A stretch of DNA of 64,000 bases. Source: Microbacteriaceae bacterium (lineage in GTDB: Bacteria > Actinomycetota > Actinomycetes > Actinomycetales > Microbacteriaceae). The position numbers and the translations under genes are program-made. The notes beneath the pieces were generated by a model, which was not told the origin of the DNA, ran no database searches, and worked only from the letters and a program-made list of their open reading frames with translations. Shown here piece by piece: positions 19,218-30,607 of this stretch. Each line of letters opens with the position of its first letter. The first letter of the stretch is position 1. The stretch is from assembly GCA_947373155.1 (NCBI GenBank), contig CANBWO010000002.1, positions 1 through 64,000 on the forward strand. Reading direction: 5' to 3'.

Positions 19218-21472
19218 TGCCTCTGGTTCTGGCTTTAGTCACTTGGGGGAGTCTTGCCCTGTGGGTGTTTTGCCCAGGTTGGTGGGTTTGGCTTCCCCTG
19301 CTAATCTCCATTTTCGTCTGGGTCAAAATGAGCAAGGCAACCGCTAGGAAAATCATGGTTGCGCTTGCCCTGCCTGCTTTGGTTCTGGCTATTAGCACCA
19401 CTTCTCTTAGAAGCAACGATGCCCTCAAGCGTGCAGCCGAAGGTTTTACGCGCCAGCACTTGGTCCTATCCGTTGAAAAACACGATTCTGGTTATCTAGA
19501 CGCCAAAGTGTCCTCGCCTAACCGATTCATCGGAAGAGGCGTTTTGCTCATTCCGGCTTCTATGAGCCTTAAGCCTTGCAACCAACAAAACTGGCAGGGA
19601 ACTTTTTTACTCACTCCTCCAAGTGGTAAATCAAATCCCCTCACTCAGTTCTTAGCCCACCCCGCCGGAAAGATCCAGATAAGTTGCCAAGGTGGTGTTG
19701 GCGCGTGGATTCAAGATTTGGGTTCTACGGCTCGCTCAAAGATTAGAGCGGCAACGCTCGGAATCACTCCGGCTGCAAAATCCCTAGTACTTGGCGTAAC
19801 CGACGGCGACACCTCGTTGTTACCCAGAGATCTGCAAGACCAATTCAAAGCACTTTCGCTTACCCACTTAAATGCGGTTTCTGGAACCAACTGTTCCATT
19901 GTGATTGCACTTTTTCTGGCAATTTTCACGCGATTTGGGTCGGGCAGAGTATTTAGGGTTGTCGCTTCCGGATTAGGTTTATGTCTTTATTTGATTTTGG
20001 TTGGGAATCAACCAAGTGTGCTTAGAGCCGCTCTTATGGGTGGGGTTGCACTTTTTGGGCTGGCTGTGTCCAATCGGTTTTCCGCTAGGAACGCCCTGGC
20101 ACTAGCCATACTCCTTTTGCTTGGGTCGCAGCCAAGTTACGCGGTGGATTATGGCTTTGGGCTCTCGGTTTTGGCCACGCTCGGAGTTCTTGAGTTGGCT
20201 CCACGGTTGGCAAACTGGTTTGATCGCTGGCTACCCAGATATCTAGGTTTGATTCTCTCCGTGGCTATTGCTGCGCAATTAGCTTGCCTCCCCGTTTTGG
20301 TTATGCTCCAACCTGCCTTTGGGACGTTTGGCATTCTGGCAAATATCCTTGCTGAACCGGCGGTGCCTGCCATCACCGTCTTGGGTGTGGTTGGCGCCTT
20401 CTTCGCCGTTTTGGGTTTGGCGCTACCGGCAATGGGGCTATTTTGGGTTGCTTCGGTTCCAGCTCAATACCTCGTGGCATTGGCCAATACACTTTCGGCA
20501 GCTGGTGGCACTGTGGATATCCCGGCGGGTATTTCTGGTGTGGCCGTGACTCTGGGATTACTGCTTGCGGTAGTGGCACTCACAAGTAGGCGCTGGCAAA
20601 AACTTGGTGCGGCAGTCCTGATAGCGGCAATAGCTTTGTCCGCGGTTGTGGCCTTGCGCAGCTCAATAAAGGATCTCGGATTTGCGGCTTCAGATTGGTT
20701 CTATGTTTCTTGTGATGTGGGACAAGGAGATGCCACGATTATTCGTTCGGGAACTCACGTGGCAGTCATAGATGTTGGCAGAGAGCCCAAACCCATCGAT
20801 GAATGCCTGAAACGGCTAGGCATCAACCATATTGAACTATTGGTGCTAACCCACTTCGACCTGGACCATGTCGGAGGAGTAGCGGGGGCTTTGTCGGGAC
20901 GAAATGTGGATTCCGCCATGCTTACGAGTTTTGTGGATGACCGCCCAGGTGCCTTCGCCACTCAGCAAGTTTTAGAACAAGCGAAAATCTCTGTCTCTTA
21001 CGGTGAAAAGGGAATGGAGGGCAGGTTGGGCGCTTTCAACTGGTTGGTCTTATCTCCGCACCATGCAGGCACGGATTCCGAAGACTCCAACGACGGAAGC
21101 GTCACAATGTATTGGGTTAGTAACAAAGTGAGAATAATCACCTTGGCTGATCTGGGGGCAAAGGGACAGATGCGACTTGCTCAAGAAAGTGCTCAATGGT
21201 GGGATCCCCAGATGCAAAAGCTGCCACTGATTCTCAAGGTGAGCCACCACGGAAGCGCAGACCAATACCCAGAGTTGATTGAGTGGCTGAATCCAACTTT
21301 GGCCACAATCTCGGTTGGTGCAGGAAACACCTACGGCCACCCCACCGAGGTCACTTTGAATCTGCTGAAAACCTGTTCGCAGTTAATCCTTAGGACCGAC
21401 CTTCTAGGCTCAATTTCACTTGGCTTCGATTCGGCTGGCAGGCTCACCTGGGGTTCGGCTCGCGGTGGTTAG
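19217..21472 (+). CDS. comEC: ComEC/Rec2 DNA uptake channel protein
   Basis: Multi-TM competence domain (HLNAVSGTNCSIV) plus metallo-beta-lactamase-like C-terminus (VLTHFDLDHVGG). Confidence 0.92.
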   Translation: MPLVLALVTWGSLALWVFCPGWWVWLPLLISIFVWVKMSKATARKIMVALALPALVLAISTTSLRSNDALKRAAEGFTRQHLVLSVEKHDSGYLDAKVSSPNRFIGRGVLLIPASMSLKPCNQQNWQGTFLLTPPSGKSNPLTQFLAHPAGKIQISCQGGVGAWIQDLGSTARSKIRAATLGITPAAKSLVLGVTDGDTSLLPRDLQDQFKALSLTHLNAVSGTNCSIVIALFLAIFTRFGSGRVFRVVASGLGLCLYLILVGNQPSVLRAALMGGVALFGLAVSNRFSARNALALAILLLLGSQPSYAVDYGFGLSVLATLGVLELAPRLANWFDRWLPRYLGLILSVAIAAQLACLPVLVMLQPAFGTFGILANILAEPAVPAITVLGVVGAFFAVLGLALPAMGLFWVASVPAQYLVALANTLSAAGGTVDIPAGISGVAVTLGLLLAVVALTSRRWQKLGAAVLIAAIALSAVVALRSSIKDLGFAASDWFYVSCDVGQGDATIIRSGTHVAVIDVGREPKPIDECLKRLGINHIELLVLTHFDLDHVGGVAGALSGRNVDSAMLTSFVDDRPGAFATQQVLEQAKISVSYGEKGMEGRLGAFNWLVLSPHHAGTDSEDSNDGSVTMYWVSNKVRIITLADLGAKGQMRLAQESAQWWDPQMQKLPLILKVSHHGSADQYPELIEWLNPTLATISVGAGNTYGHPTEVTLNLLKTCSQLILRTDLLGSISLGFDSAGRLTWGSARGG

Positions 21473-21486
21473 TTTAGGCTGGAACT

Positions 21487-22470
21487 GTGGGTAAAGCTAA
21501 GCAGGTGGGTTGGAACAACGATGTTGTCTCGCCAATCATTTTGGTCTCCGGCACAGAAGACTACCTCGCTTCCCGATTCATTAGAAGCCAGCGCGATTCG
21601 CTAAAAAGTAAGTTCCCTCAGATTGAAATCACGCGAATCGATGGTTCCGCTTACTCTTCTGGAGAGCTACTTTCGCTCACCGCGCCATCGCTCTTTGGGG
21701 AGCCAAGGTTGGTCATTATCGATTCGGTGGAACGCTGCACCGATGCGCTAATCGAAGACGGAATCGATTACCTAGGCGAGCCCACCGATGACACCGTGGT
21801 TTTGTTTAGGCATGGCGGGGGAGTGCGAGGCAAGAAGCTTCTGGACGCACTCAAAAATTCCGACCTAGTGACCGAGATCGCTTGCCTGGAGTTGAAGAAA
21901 GATGCCGAGCGTCTTGCTTTTGCAACTGCCGAATTTACTGCTGCCAAAAAGAAAATCACCAACGCTGCGCTTCGATCTTTATGCGAGGCCTTTACCGAAG
22001 ATCTGGCCGAACTGGCTGCCGCTTGCGAACAACTTTGCCAGGACGTTACCACCGAGATAACTCCAGAAATTGTGGATAAGTACTACTCGGGAAGAGTAGA
22101 GACTAGCTCCTATAAAGTAGCCGACGCAGCTATTTCTGGGAACGCGGGTCTTGCACTCTCGCTACTTAGGCACGCCCTGTCCTCGGGAATTGACCCGGTA
22201 CCCATGGTCCACGCCATCGCTGGAAAAGTGCGAATGCTTGCCAAACTGCACAACAATCGCAATGTGTCCGCCGCGCAGCTTGGTGCTCCACCCTGGGCCG
22301 TGGAAATCGCTCGCAAGGATTCCGCTACCTGGACCAGCGATGGCCTAGCCGCCGTGGTTCAAGAGCTTGCGGTGTGCGATGCCGCTGCCAAAGGAGCGGA
22401 GCGAGACTCGGGTTTCGCGCTAGAGCGTTTGCTGTTGCTAATCGTCGCAAAGGGAAAAACTAATGTCTAG
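21487..22470 (+). CDS. holA: DNA polymerase III delta subunit
   Basis: HolA-like N-terminus; canonical position between comEC and downstream rpsT. Confidence 0.88.
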   Translation: MGKAKQVGWNNDVVSPIILVSGTEDYLASRFIRSQRDSLKSKFPQIEITRIDGSAYSSGELLSLTAPSLFGEPRLVIIDSVERCTDALIEDGIDYLGEPTDDTVVLFRHGGGVRGKKLLDALKNSDLVTEIACLELKKDAERLAFATAEFTAAKKKITNAALRSLCEAFTEDLAELAAACEQLCQDVTTEITPEIVDKYYSGRVETSSYKVADAAISGNAGLALSLLRHALSSGIDPVPMVHAIAGKVRMLAKLHNNRNVSAAQLGAPPWAVEIARKDSATWTSDGLAAVVQELAVCDAAAKGAERDSGFALERLLLLIVAKGKTNV

Positions 22471-23626
22471 AAAATCCAAATTCTGGGCACTCGCGTCCGT
22501 GGTCCTCATCACCACCTTGCTGCGGCCACCGGTAGCTGCCGTGGGACCCATTCTGAGCGACTTGCAGGCTAGTTTGGGGATAAGCCAGTCGCAGGCCGGA
22601 TTGTTAGCCTCCCTGCCGGTTCTTTGTTTTGGTTTTGGTGCGTTCGCTGGGCCGTGGCTGGTTAGGCGCTTCGGGCTGACCCACGCCTTCACAATCATCA
22701 TCGTCGTCATTTTGCTAACGCTGGTGCTAAGGGTTTGGTTTGGTTTTGTTCCGCTTCTTTTGCTCACGGTGTTGCTTGCTCTGGCGATAGCCATATCAAA
22801 CGTGCTTTTCCCAACCCTGATTAGAGCTGAGTTCCCTGACCGCATTGCGGGAATGACCGCCCTGTACACGGCCTTGCTTGCGTTGTTTGCCAGTGTGGCA
22901 GCAAGCGCATCTGTTCCGCTGCTGAATGCCACACGGGACTGGCGCTGGGCTTTGGCCCTGTGGGCCATTCCGGCACTACTTGCCCTGGTGGCCTGGTACT
23001 TCAACACTCGTAGCAACGAGCTAACTGCCGAGCCCGACATCGCGGTAACCACCAGCGATCGTCACGTTTGGGTACATCCGATCACCTGGTCGCTCGTGGC
23101 ATTCTTTGGATTCCAGTCGCTGAACTTCTATTCGATTTTGAACTGGTTACCAGCAATCTTGCATTCCAAGGGATTTGACCAAGCGGCCGCCGGAGGGTTG
23201 CTAGGACTAACAACGATGGTCGGTATTCCAACCGGATTGCTGGTCACAGCTAACCTAAAACGTTTCAAGTCGATGCCCTGGTTGGTCTTTTCCATCAGTC
23301 TGATTACCGCTGCCGGATTTGGGCTGCTGGTGTTTAGCGGCGCTCTGGCAATCGTCGGCTGTGTTTTAGCCGGCATTGGTTTGGCTAGCAGCTTTCCAAT
23401 TTCGCTCGCCTTGGTGGCAATGAAGGCCAACAACAAGGATCAAACCACTTTGCTATCAGCTGTGGTTCAGGGCTTTGGTTACTTGATTGCAGCAGTAGGG
23501 ACCTTTGCTGTGGGTCTAACCTTTGAACTAAGCGGAACCTGGCTGCTGGGAGTGGTTTCGCTGGCGGCAATCGCTTTGGTTCAGGCCTTTATCGGATTGT
23601 TCGCCGGATCCGCCAGACGGCTCTGA
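22463..23626 (+). CDS. MFS transporter, CynX/NimT-like
   Basis: 12-TM MFS; LLRPPVAAVGPILSDLQASLGISQSQAGLLASLPVLCFGFGA. Confidence 0.85.
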   Translation: MSRKSKFWALASVVLITTLLRPPVAAVGPILSDLQASLGISQSQAGLLASLPVLCFGFGAFAGPWLVRRFGLTHAFTIIIVVILLTLVLRVWFGFVPLLLLTVLLALAIAISNVLFPTLIRAEFPDRIAGMTALYTALLALFASVAASASVPLLNATRDWRWALALWAIPALLALVAWYFNTRSNELTAEPDIAVTTSDRHVWVHPITWSLVAFFGFQSLNFYSILNWLPAILHSKGFDQAAAGGLLGLTTMVGIPTGLLVTANLKRFKSMPWLVFSISLITAAGFGLLVFSGALAIVGCVLAGIGLASSFPISLALVAMKANNKDQTTLLSAVVQGFGYLIAAVGTFAVGLTFELSGTWLLGVVSLAAIALVQAFIGLFAGSARRL

Positions 23627-23678
23627 GAACTCAAGCCAAAGGCATTACGAATTTCGCACTGACGCTTGGAACTTAAAC

Positions 23679-23710
23679 AAAAAGACCGCCGCGATAGCGA
23701 CGGTCTTTTT
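23679..23710. terminator. Bidirectional rho-independent terminator between convergent MFS gene and rpsT
   Basis: AAAAAGACCG-CCGCGATAGCGA-CGGTCTTTTT. Confidence 0.9.
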
Positions 23711-23723
23711 CTAAAACTTTGAT

Positions 23724-23984
23724 TTACAGCGCGTTTGCCTGCTTGGCGATAGCCGACTTCTTGTTGGCTGCGTTGTTGGTGTGGATTACACCCTTCGAGA
23801 CAGCCTTGTCTAGCTTCTTGCCAGCAAATGCAACTGCTGCTGCAGCCTTGTCCTTGTCGCCCGAAGCAATTGCCTCGCGAGCGGCGCGAACAGCGGTACG
23901 AAGCTCGCTCTTAACAGCCTTGTTGCGCTCTTGAGCCTTAAGGTTGGTTCCAATGCGCTTGATCTGCGACTTGATGTTTGCCAT
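23724..23984 (-). CDS. rpsT: 30S ribosomal protein S20
   Basis: [30 protein letters not shown]. Confidence 0.97.
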   Translation of the reverse strand: MANIKSQIKRIGTNLKAQERNKAVKSELRTAVRAAREAIASGDKDKAAAAVAFAGKKLDKAVSKGVIHTNNAANKKSAIAKQANAL

Positions 23985-24233
23985 GTTTCACTTTCTGAAT
24001 TTGCCGCGCCAAATAGCGAGACTTGAAAAGATTGTTGGGCTTTGGTGGAGACACACACCTCATACCGAACCTCAACTTTAGCAGTATTGGTAGTTTCGGG
24101 CAAGTAAAAGCGGGTGTTTTGCTTCGATTAACAATGCTAACCCTCGGAAACCGACCCTATCGGCGGGTGGGTATGGCAAAATATAGGTACTGCCATCGCA
24201 GTCATCTTGCTTTTCAACCGTCAGAGGTACTCG

Positions 24234-26093
24234 TTGTCGCCACGCGCCACCACCAGGCTCGAACCAGCCAAAACTAATCCTGAGCTGATTCGTAACTTCT
24301 GCATCATCGCTCACATCGACCACGGCAAGAGCACGCTTGCAGATCGCATGCTCCAGCTGACCGGAGTTGTTGAAGCCAGAGAGATGCGAGCTCAGTACCT
24401 GGACCGCATGGACATCGAACGCGAGCGCGGAATCACCATCAAGAGCCAGGCTGTTCGTATGCCTTGGGCGCTCGATGGCAAGACCTACGCCTTGAACATG
24501 ATCGACACCCCGGGTCACGTTGATTTTACCTACGAGGTTTCCCGCTCCCTTGCCGCGTGTGAGGGCGCAATTCTTTTGGTAGATGCCGCCCAGGGCATTG
24601 AGGCCCAAACCTTGGCGAACCTTTACCTAGCCATGGAAAACGATCTGACCATCATCCCGGTTTTGAACAAGATCGATTTGCCAGCCGCCCAACCCGAGAA
24701 ATACGCCGAGGAAATTTCCGAGTTGATCGGTTGCGATCCAGAAAGCATCCTCAAGGTTTCGGGTAAGACCGGCTTTGGTGTAGAAGAATTGCTTGACCAC
24801 GTGGTTCGAACCATGCCTGCTCCAAAGGGAGACCCGAACGCACCAGCACGTGCCATGATTTTTGACTCCGTATACGACTCGTACCGCGGTGTTATCACCT
24901 ATGTTCGTATGGTTGACGGCCACCTAGCCGCCCGCGAAAAGATCCAGATGATGAGCACCCAGGCGGTTCACGAACTTCTGGAAATCGGCGTGTCTTCGCC
25001 TGAACCGGAACCAACCAAGGGCCTCGGTGTTGGTGAGGTTGGTTATCTAATTACCGGAGTTAAGGACGTCCGCCAGAGCAAGGTTGGCGATACCATTACC
25101 CTGAACTCCAGGCCGGCATCAGAGCCACTCACTGGCTACAGCGAACCGCTTCCGATGGTTTACTCGGGTCTTTACCCAATCGATGGCAGCGACTACCCAA
25201 ACCTTCGTGAGGCCCTAGACAAGCTCAAGCTCTCAGATGCCGCCTTGGTTTATGAACCTGAGACCTCCGTGGCGCTTGGTTTCGGATTCCGCGTGGGATT
25301 CCTAGGTCTTTTGCACCTAGAAATCGTGACCGAGCGTCTAGAACGCGAGTTCAACCTCGATCTGATCGCGACCGCTCCAAGCGTGGTCTACGAAGTGACC
25401 ATGGATGACAAGCAAGAGATCACTGTCACCAATCCGAGCGAGTTCCCGACCGGCAAGGTCAAAAAGGTACTTGAGCCAATCGTGAAAGCCAACATTTTGG
25501 CGCCTAAGGATTACGTTGGCGTGATCATGGAGCTTTGCCAGGGTCGTCGTGGAACCATGCTGGACATGCAGTATCTTGGCGAGGACCGAGTTCAGCTTCG
25601 TTACATTTTGCCGCTTGCCGAGATCGTGTTCGACTTCTTCGACCTACTAAAGAGCAAGACTCAGGGCTACGCCTCGCTCGACTACGAAGAAGCAGGCCTA
25701 GCCGAGGGCGATCTGGTTAAGGTAGACATTCTGCTCCAGGGCGAGCAAGTTGATGCTTTTAGCGCAATCGTGCACAAGGACAACGCCTACGCCTACGGTG
25801 TCAAAATGACCACCAAGCTTCGCGAGTTGATTCCACGCCAGCAGTTCGAGGTACCAATTCAGGCCGCCATCGGTGCCCGCATTATTGCCCGCGAATCCAT
25901 CCGTGCCATGCGCAAGGACGTTCTTGCCAAGTGTTACGGCGGTGACATCAGCCGTAAGCGCAAGCTACTCGAGAAGCAAAAAGAAGGTAAGAAGCGCATG
26001 AAGATGGTTGGTCGCGTTGAGGTTCCGCAAGAGGCATTCATCGCGGCTCTTTCCACCGATGGTGAGAAAAAGGGCGAGAAGAAGTCTAAGTAA
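24234..26093 (+). CDS. lepA: Elongation factor 4
   Basis: TTG start giving [41 protein letters not shown]; GTPase motifs; C-terminal [22 protein letters not shown]. Confidence 0.95.
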   Translation: MSPRATTRLEPAKTNPELIRNFCIIAHIDHGKSTLADRMLQLTGVVEAREMRAQYLDRMDIERERGITIKSQAVRMPWALDGKTYALNMIDTPGHVDFTYEVSRSLAACEGAILLVDAAQGIEAQTLANLYLAMENDLTIIPVLNKIDLPAAQPEKYAEEISELIGCDPESILKVSGKTGFGVEELLDHVVRTMPAPKGDPNAPARAMIFDSVYDSYRGVITYVRMVDGHLAAREKIQMMSTQAVHELLEIGVSSPEPEPTKGLGVGEVGYLITGVKDVRQSKVGDTITLNSRPASEPLTGYSEPLPMVYSGLYPIDGSDYPNLREALDKLKLSDAALVYEPETSVALGFGFRVGFLGLLHLEIVTERLEREFNLDLIATAPSVVYEVTMDDKQEITVTNPSEFPTGKVKKVLEPIVKANILAPKDYVGVIMELCQGRRGTMLDMQYLGEDRVQLRYILPLAEIVFDFFDLLKSKTQGYASLDYEEAGLAEGDLVKVDILLQGEQVDAFSAIVHKDNAYAYGVKMTTKLRELIPRQQFEVPIQAAIGARIIARESIRAMRKDVLAKCYGGDISRKRKLLEKQKEGKKRMKMVGRVEVPQEAFIAALSTDGEKKGEKKSK

Positions 26094-27337
26094 TGGCTCA
26101 ATTGCCACTTGGTGACCCAGCTCCTAAAGACGGGCTGCTGCCGGTTTCTGCACTGACCCACCAAGACAAGAGTTTTCACGCCTACGTGCACATACCTTTT
26201 TGCCGGGTGCGCTGTGGTTACTGCGACTTCAATACCTATACCGCTACCGAGCTAAAAGGCGTAAGCCAAGACAGTTTTGCGGCCCAGCTAATCGAGGAGA
26301 TTCGATTCAGCCATCGGGTGCTCAGCGAATCCAAGTTTGAGCCAAAGCCGCTTTCGAGTGTGTTCTTTGGCGGTGGCACTCCCACCCAGTTACCCGCCAG
26401 CGATTTGGCGGCCATCCTTGGCGCTTTGATTGAGGCTTTCGGTTTAGAACGAGGCATCGATGGCGTGCCCATCGCTGAAATTACGACCGAGGCAAATCCA
26501 GACAACGTTGACCTTGAGTACCTAGAGCAGTTGAAGGTCGCTGGCTTCACTCGGGTTTCCTTTGGAATGCAGTCGGCCGTAACTTCGGTGCTGAAGACAC
26601 TGGATCGCAGCCACACCCCGGAACGAGTTCCGCTGGTGGTGGAATGGGCCAAGCAGGTGGGGCTTCAAACCTCGGTGGATCTCATTTACGGGGCTCCCGG
26701 TGAATCGATTGCCGATTGGCAGGCCAGCATCGATGCCGCACTTGGCTACCAAACTGATCACATCAGCGCGTATTCGTTGATCGTTGAGCCAGGAACCAAG
26801 TTGGCCAGGCAAATTGCCGCAGGCGAACTCGTGGAACCAGACGAAGACGAGCAAGCCACCAAATACGAACTAGCCGATGCTGCATTCGAAGCAGCCGGTA
26901 TGCGTTGGTACGAAGTCAGCAACTGGAGCACTTCGGAGTCCACTCAGAGTGCACACAACCTGAGCTATTGGCAGAGTAAAAACTGGTGGGGCTTCGGCCC
27001 GGGTGCGCATAGCCACATCGGTGGTGTGCGCTGGTGGAACCAAAAACACCCGGCCACCTATGTTGCTCCGCTCGCTAGAGGAGAGTCTCCGGCTCTCGGT
27101 CGCGAGACCCTAGATGCTAAGACTCAGCTGGAAGAGCAAGTTTTACTAATGATTCGCACCAAACAGGGTCTGCCAATCCAGGTACTCAAGGACCTGGCTG
27201 TTTTTGAACCCAAGTTGATTGCGGGTTTGATTGCAGATGAACTCATCGATGCAAAATCTGCGATGCGCGGAATCATTCAACTTACCCTGACGGGTCGTTT
27301 ACTAGCGGACAGCGTGATTAGAACGCTTATCGCTTGA
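26093..27337 (+). CDS. hemW: Radical SAM coproporphyrinogen III oxidase-like/heme chaperone HemW
   Basis: HIPFCRVRCGYCDFNTY radical SAM motif; FGGGTPTQL; SVDLIYGAPGE. Confidence 0.9.
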   Translation: MAQLPLGDPAPKDGLLPVSALTHQDKSFHAYVHIPFCRVRCGYCDFNTYTATELKGVSQDSFAAQLIEEIRFSHRVLSESKFEPKPLSSVFFGGGTPTQLPASDLAAILGALIEAFGLERGIDGVPIAEITTEANPDNVDLEYLEQLKVAGFTRVSFGMQSAVTSVLKTLDRSHTPERVPLVVEWAKQVGLQTSVDLIYGAPGESIADWQASIDAALGYQTDHISAYSLIVEPGTKLARQIAAGELVEPDEDEQATKYELADAAFEAAGMRWYEVSNWSTSESTQSAHNLSYWQSKNWWGFGPGAHSHIGGVRWWNQKHPATYVAPLARGESPALGRETLDAKTQLEEQVLLMIRTKQGLPIQVLKDLAVFEPKLIAGLIADELIDAKSAMRGIIQLTLTGRLLADSVIRTLIA

Positions 27338-27348
27338 TGCCGATAATA

Positions 27349-27375
27349 TTGGCACTCAGGACAGCAGAGTGCTAG
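27349..27375 (+). promoter_or_regulatory. CIRCE element (HrcA operator)
   Basis: TTGGCACTC-N9-GAGTGCTAG; nearly matches TTAGCACTC-N9-GAGTGCTAA; directly upstream of hrcA. Confidence 0.9.
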
Positions 27376-27386
27376 GGCAGGTGAAC

Positions 27387-28406
27387 ATGATTCCAGAACG
27401 AAGTGCAGACGTGCTGCGCGCCATTGTTCAGGACTACATTGCTACTCGCGAACCGGTTGGATCCAAGGCGCTAGTGGAGCGACATGGCTTTGGCGTTTCC
27501 GCAGCCACAATCCGCAATGACATGGCTCTGCTCGAAGAAGAAGAACTAATTGTTGCCCCTCATACCTCCAGCGGGCGAGTGCCTACAGACAAGGGTTATC
27601 GACTCTTTGTGGATCGTTTAAAAGAGGTTAAGCCGCTATCGGTAGCCGAACGCAACGCTATCGAGTCCTTCATGTCTAACGATGGCGACCTCGACGAAGT
27701 TCTAGGCAAGACTGTGCGCCTACTGTCTTCGTTGACCAACCAGATGGCAGTTTTGCAATACCCGAGTCTTGGTAAGTCCACGATTCGTTCGGTAGAGACC
27801 GTGCCTGTTTCAGATTCTAAAGTTCTGCTCATTTTGGTCACCGACTCAAATCGAATCCAACAGCATGTGCTAGACCTCGGTTCGTCTTTCGACCCGGTTT
27901 TCTTGGGTGAACTTCGAGCCAAGCTTATGACTCTATTGGCGGGTATTCCGCTGAGTCAGGTGGCAAACGCACTCCAGGACTTTGAGGCCAGTTTCGCTCC
28001 AGAGCGCAGGGTAATCACCGTTCAGTTCGCCTCAAGCCTGCTGGATTTGGTAGACGCCAACCGAAGCGAAAAAATCATTGTCTCGGGTACGGCAAACCTG
28101 GCTCGCAGGGAATCTGAGTTGGGTGGCAACATCACATCCATGCTGGAAGCCATTGAACAGCAGGTTGTGATGCTGAAACTTATCAACGAGCTAAAAGAAG
28201 AACAGACCGGAGTCTCCGTTCGAATCGGACGCGAGAACCAACTTGACTCTTTCGCCAATACCTCCGTTGTGGTCGGTGCATACCAAAATGAGGCGGCAGA
28301 GGTGGCCAAGTTGGGTGTCATCGGCCCCACCCGTATGGACTACTCATCGAACATTGCCGCGGTTGGTGCCGTGGCCAGATATTTGACCAAACTGCTGGGC
28401 AACTAG
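27387..28406 (+). CDS. hrcA: Heat-inducible transcription repressor HrcA
   Basis: RSADVLRAIVQDYIATREPVGSKALVERHGFGVSAATIRNDMA. Confidence 0.95.
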   Translation: MIPERSADVLRAIVQDYIATREPVGSKALVERHGFGVSAATIRNDMALLEEEELIVAPHTSSGRVPTDKGYRLFVDRLKEVKPLSVAERNAIESFMSNDGDLDEVLGKTVRLLSSLTNQMAVLQYPSLGKSTIRSVETVPVSDSKVLLILVTDSNRIQQHVLDLGSSFDPVFLGELRAKLMTLLAGIPLSQVANALQDFEASFAPERRVITVQFASSLLDLVDANRSEKIIVSGTANLARRESELGGNITSMLEAIEQQVVMLKLINELKEEQTGVSVRIGRENQLDSFANTSVVVGAYQNEAAEVAKLGVIGPTRMDYSSNIAAVGAVARYLTKLLGN

Positions 28407-28418
28407 CGGCGGAAATAA

Positions 28419-29515
<1,097 letters not shown>

Positions 29516-29516
<1 letters not shown>

Positions 29517-30256
29517 TGGTTATTCCGCTTTTCAACCACCCGCTTTTCCCTCGTCCCGCCGAGGGTGATTCGGTCACCCTGTCCGGTTCCGAGGCCAAGC
29601 ACGCGGTAACAGTTCGCCGGATGCGGGTGGGCGAAGGCATCCAACTTTCTAATGGCGAAGGCCTAAGAGCCATCGGCACTGTGGAGGCCATCGATGGAAA
29701 CAATCTTTTAGTGAAGGTTTCCGAGTCGCATCAGGACGCCAAGCCAGACCCTGCCTTGGTATTGGTGCAGGCTTTGGCTAAGGGAGACCGTGACGAACTT
29801 GCGATTCAGGCCGCTACCGAACTAGGCGCTTTTGCAATAGTGCCATGGCAGGCGGATCGTAGCATTTCTCGCTGGGAAGGCCCAAAGATAGCTAAGGGCG
29901 TGGAGAGATGGCGGGTGATTGTTGCCGAAGCAGCCAAACAGGCGCTTCGTGCTCTAACGCCAAATGTGTCTCAACCGCTATCCACAAAAGAGTTGGCCAA
30001 GAGTTTTCGCGGCTACAGCCGAGTCTTAGTCCTAGATCCAACTGCTTCGGTTTCGCTGGCGAAAATCGAGTTACCAAGCCACGGTGAAGTTGCAATTGTG
30101 GTTGGGCCAGAGGGTGGTATTTCCGATTCCGAATTGGCCCTTCTGGAAAGTGCCGGAGCGGTCCGGGTTCATCTGGGCGAATCGATTCTTAGGACCAGCA
30201 CCGCCGGCATGGCGGCCATCTCTGTATTGCAATCCAAACTTGGGCACTGGGGTTAA
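29516..30256 (+). CDS. rsmE: 16S rRNA m3U1498 methyltransferase
   Basis: KHAVTVRRMRVGE; VGPEGGISDSE; LGESILRTSTAGMAA. Confidence 0.93.
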
Positions 30257-30274
30257 ACTATTCGCGAAAGGCAA

Positions 30275-30604
30275 GTGATGGACTGTATTTTTTGCAAAAT
30301 CGTAGCGGGTCAAATCCCGGCTACCTTGCTTGGTGAAACCGAGCACTCCATCGCCTTCAAAGACATTTCGCCCCGCCAGCCCATTCATATTTTGGTGGTG
30401 CCAAAGACTCATCATTCAAACGTGGCTGATTTGGCGTTTGAAGACCCAACCGGCCTGGTGGACCTGGTTCAACTTGGTTCCAAGTTGGCCGCCGAGTACT
30501 CCACTGGTTCATTCCGATTGAGCTTCAACACCGGAATCGAAGCTGGCCAAAGCGTATTCCACGCTCACGGTCACATCACCAGCAATACTCCTAAGAACCA
30601 GTAA
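30275..30604 (+). CDS. HIT family protein (HinT-like)
   Basis: DCIFCKIVAGQIP; HAHGHI histidine triad. Confidence 0.93.
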   Translation: MMDCIFCKIVAGQIPATLLGETEHSIAFKDISPRQPIHILVVPKTHHSNVADLAFEDPTGLVDLVQLGSKLAAEYSTGSFRLSFNTGIEAGQSVFHAHGHITSNTPKNQ

Positions 30605-30607
30605 TCA

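Noticed and set aside
22438-23052. 204-aa minus-strand ORF overlapping holA end and MFS transporter
   Set aside because: Antisense shadow ORF; Ser/Thr/Arg-rich with no family signature, opposite a clear MFS protein.
24078-24608. 176-aa minus-strand ORF over the lepA 5' end
   Set aside because: Overlaps the conserved lepA GTPase domain; composition is typical of antisense translation.
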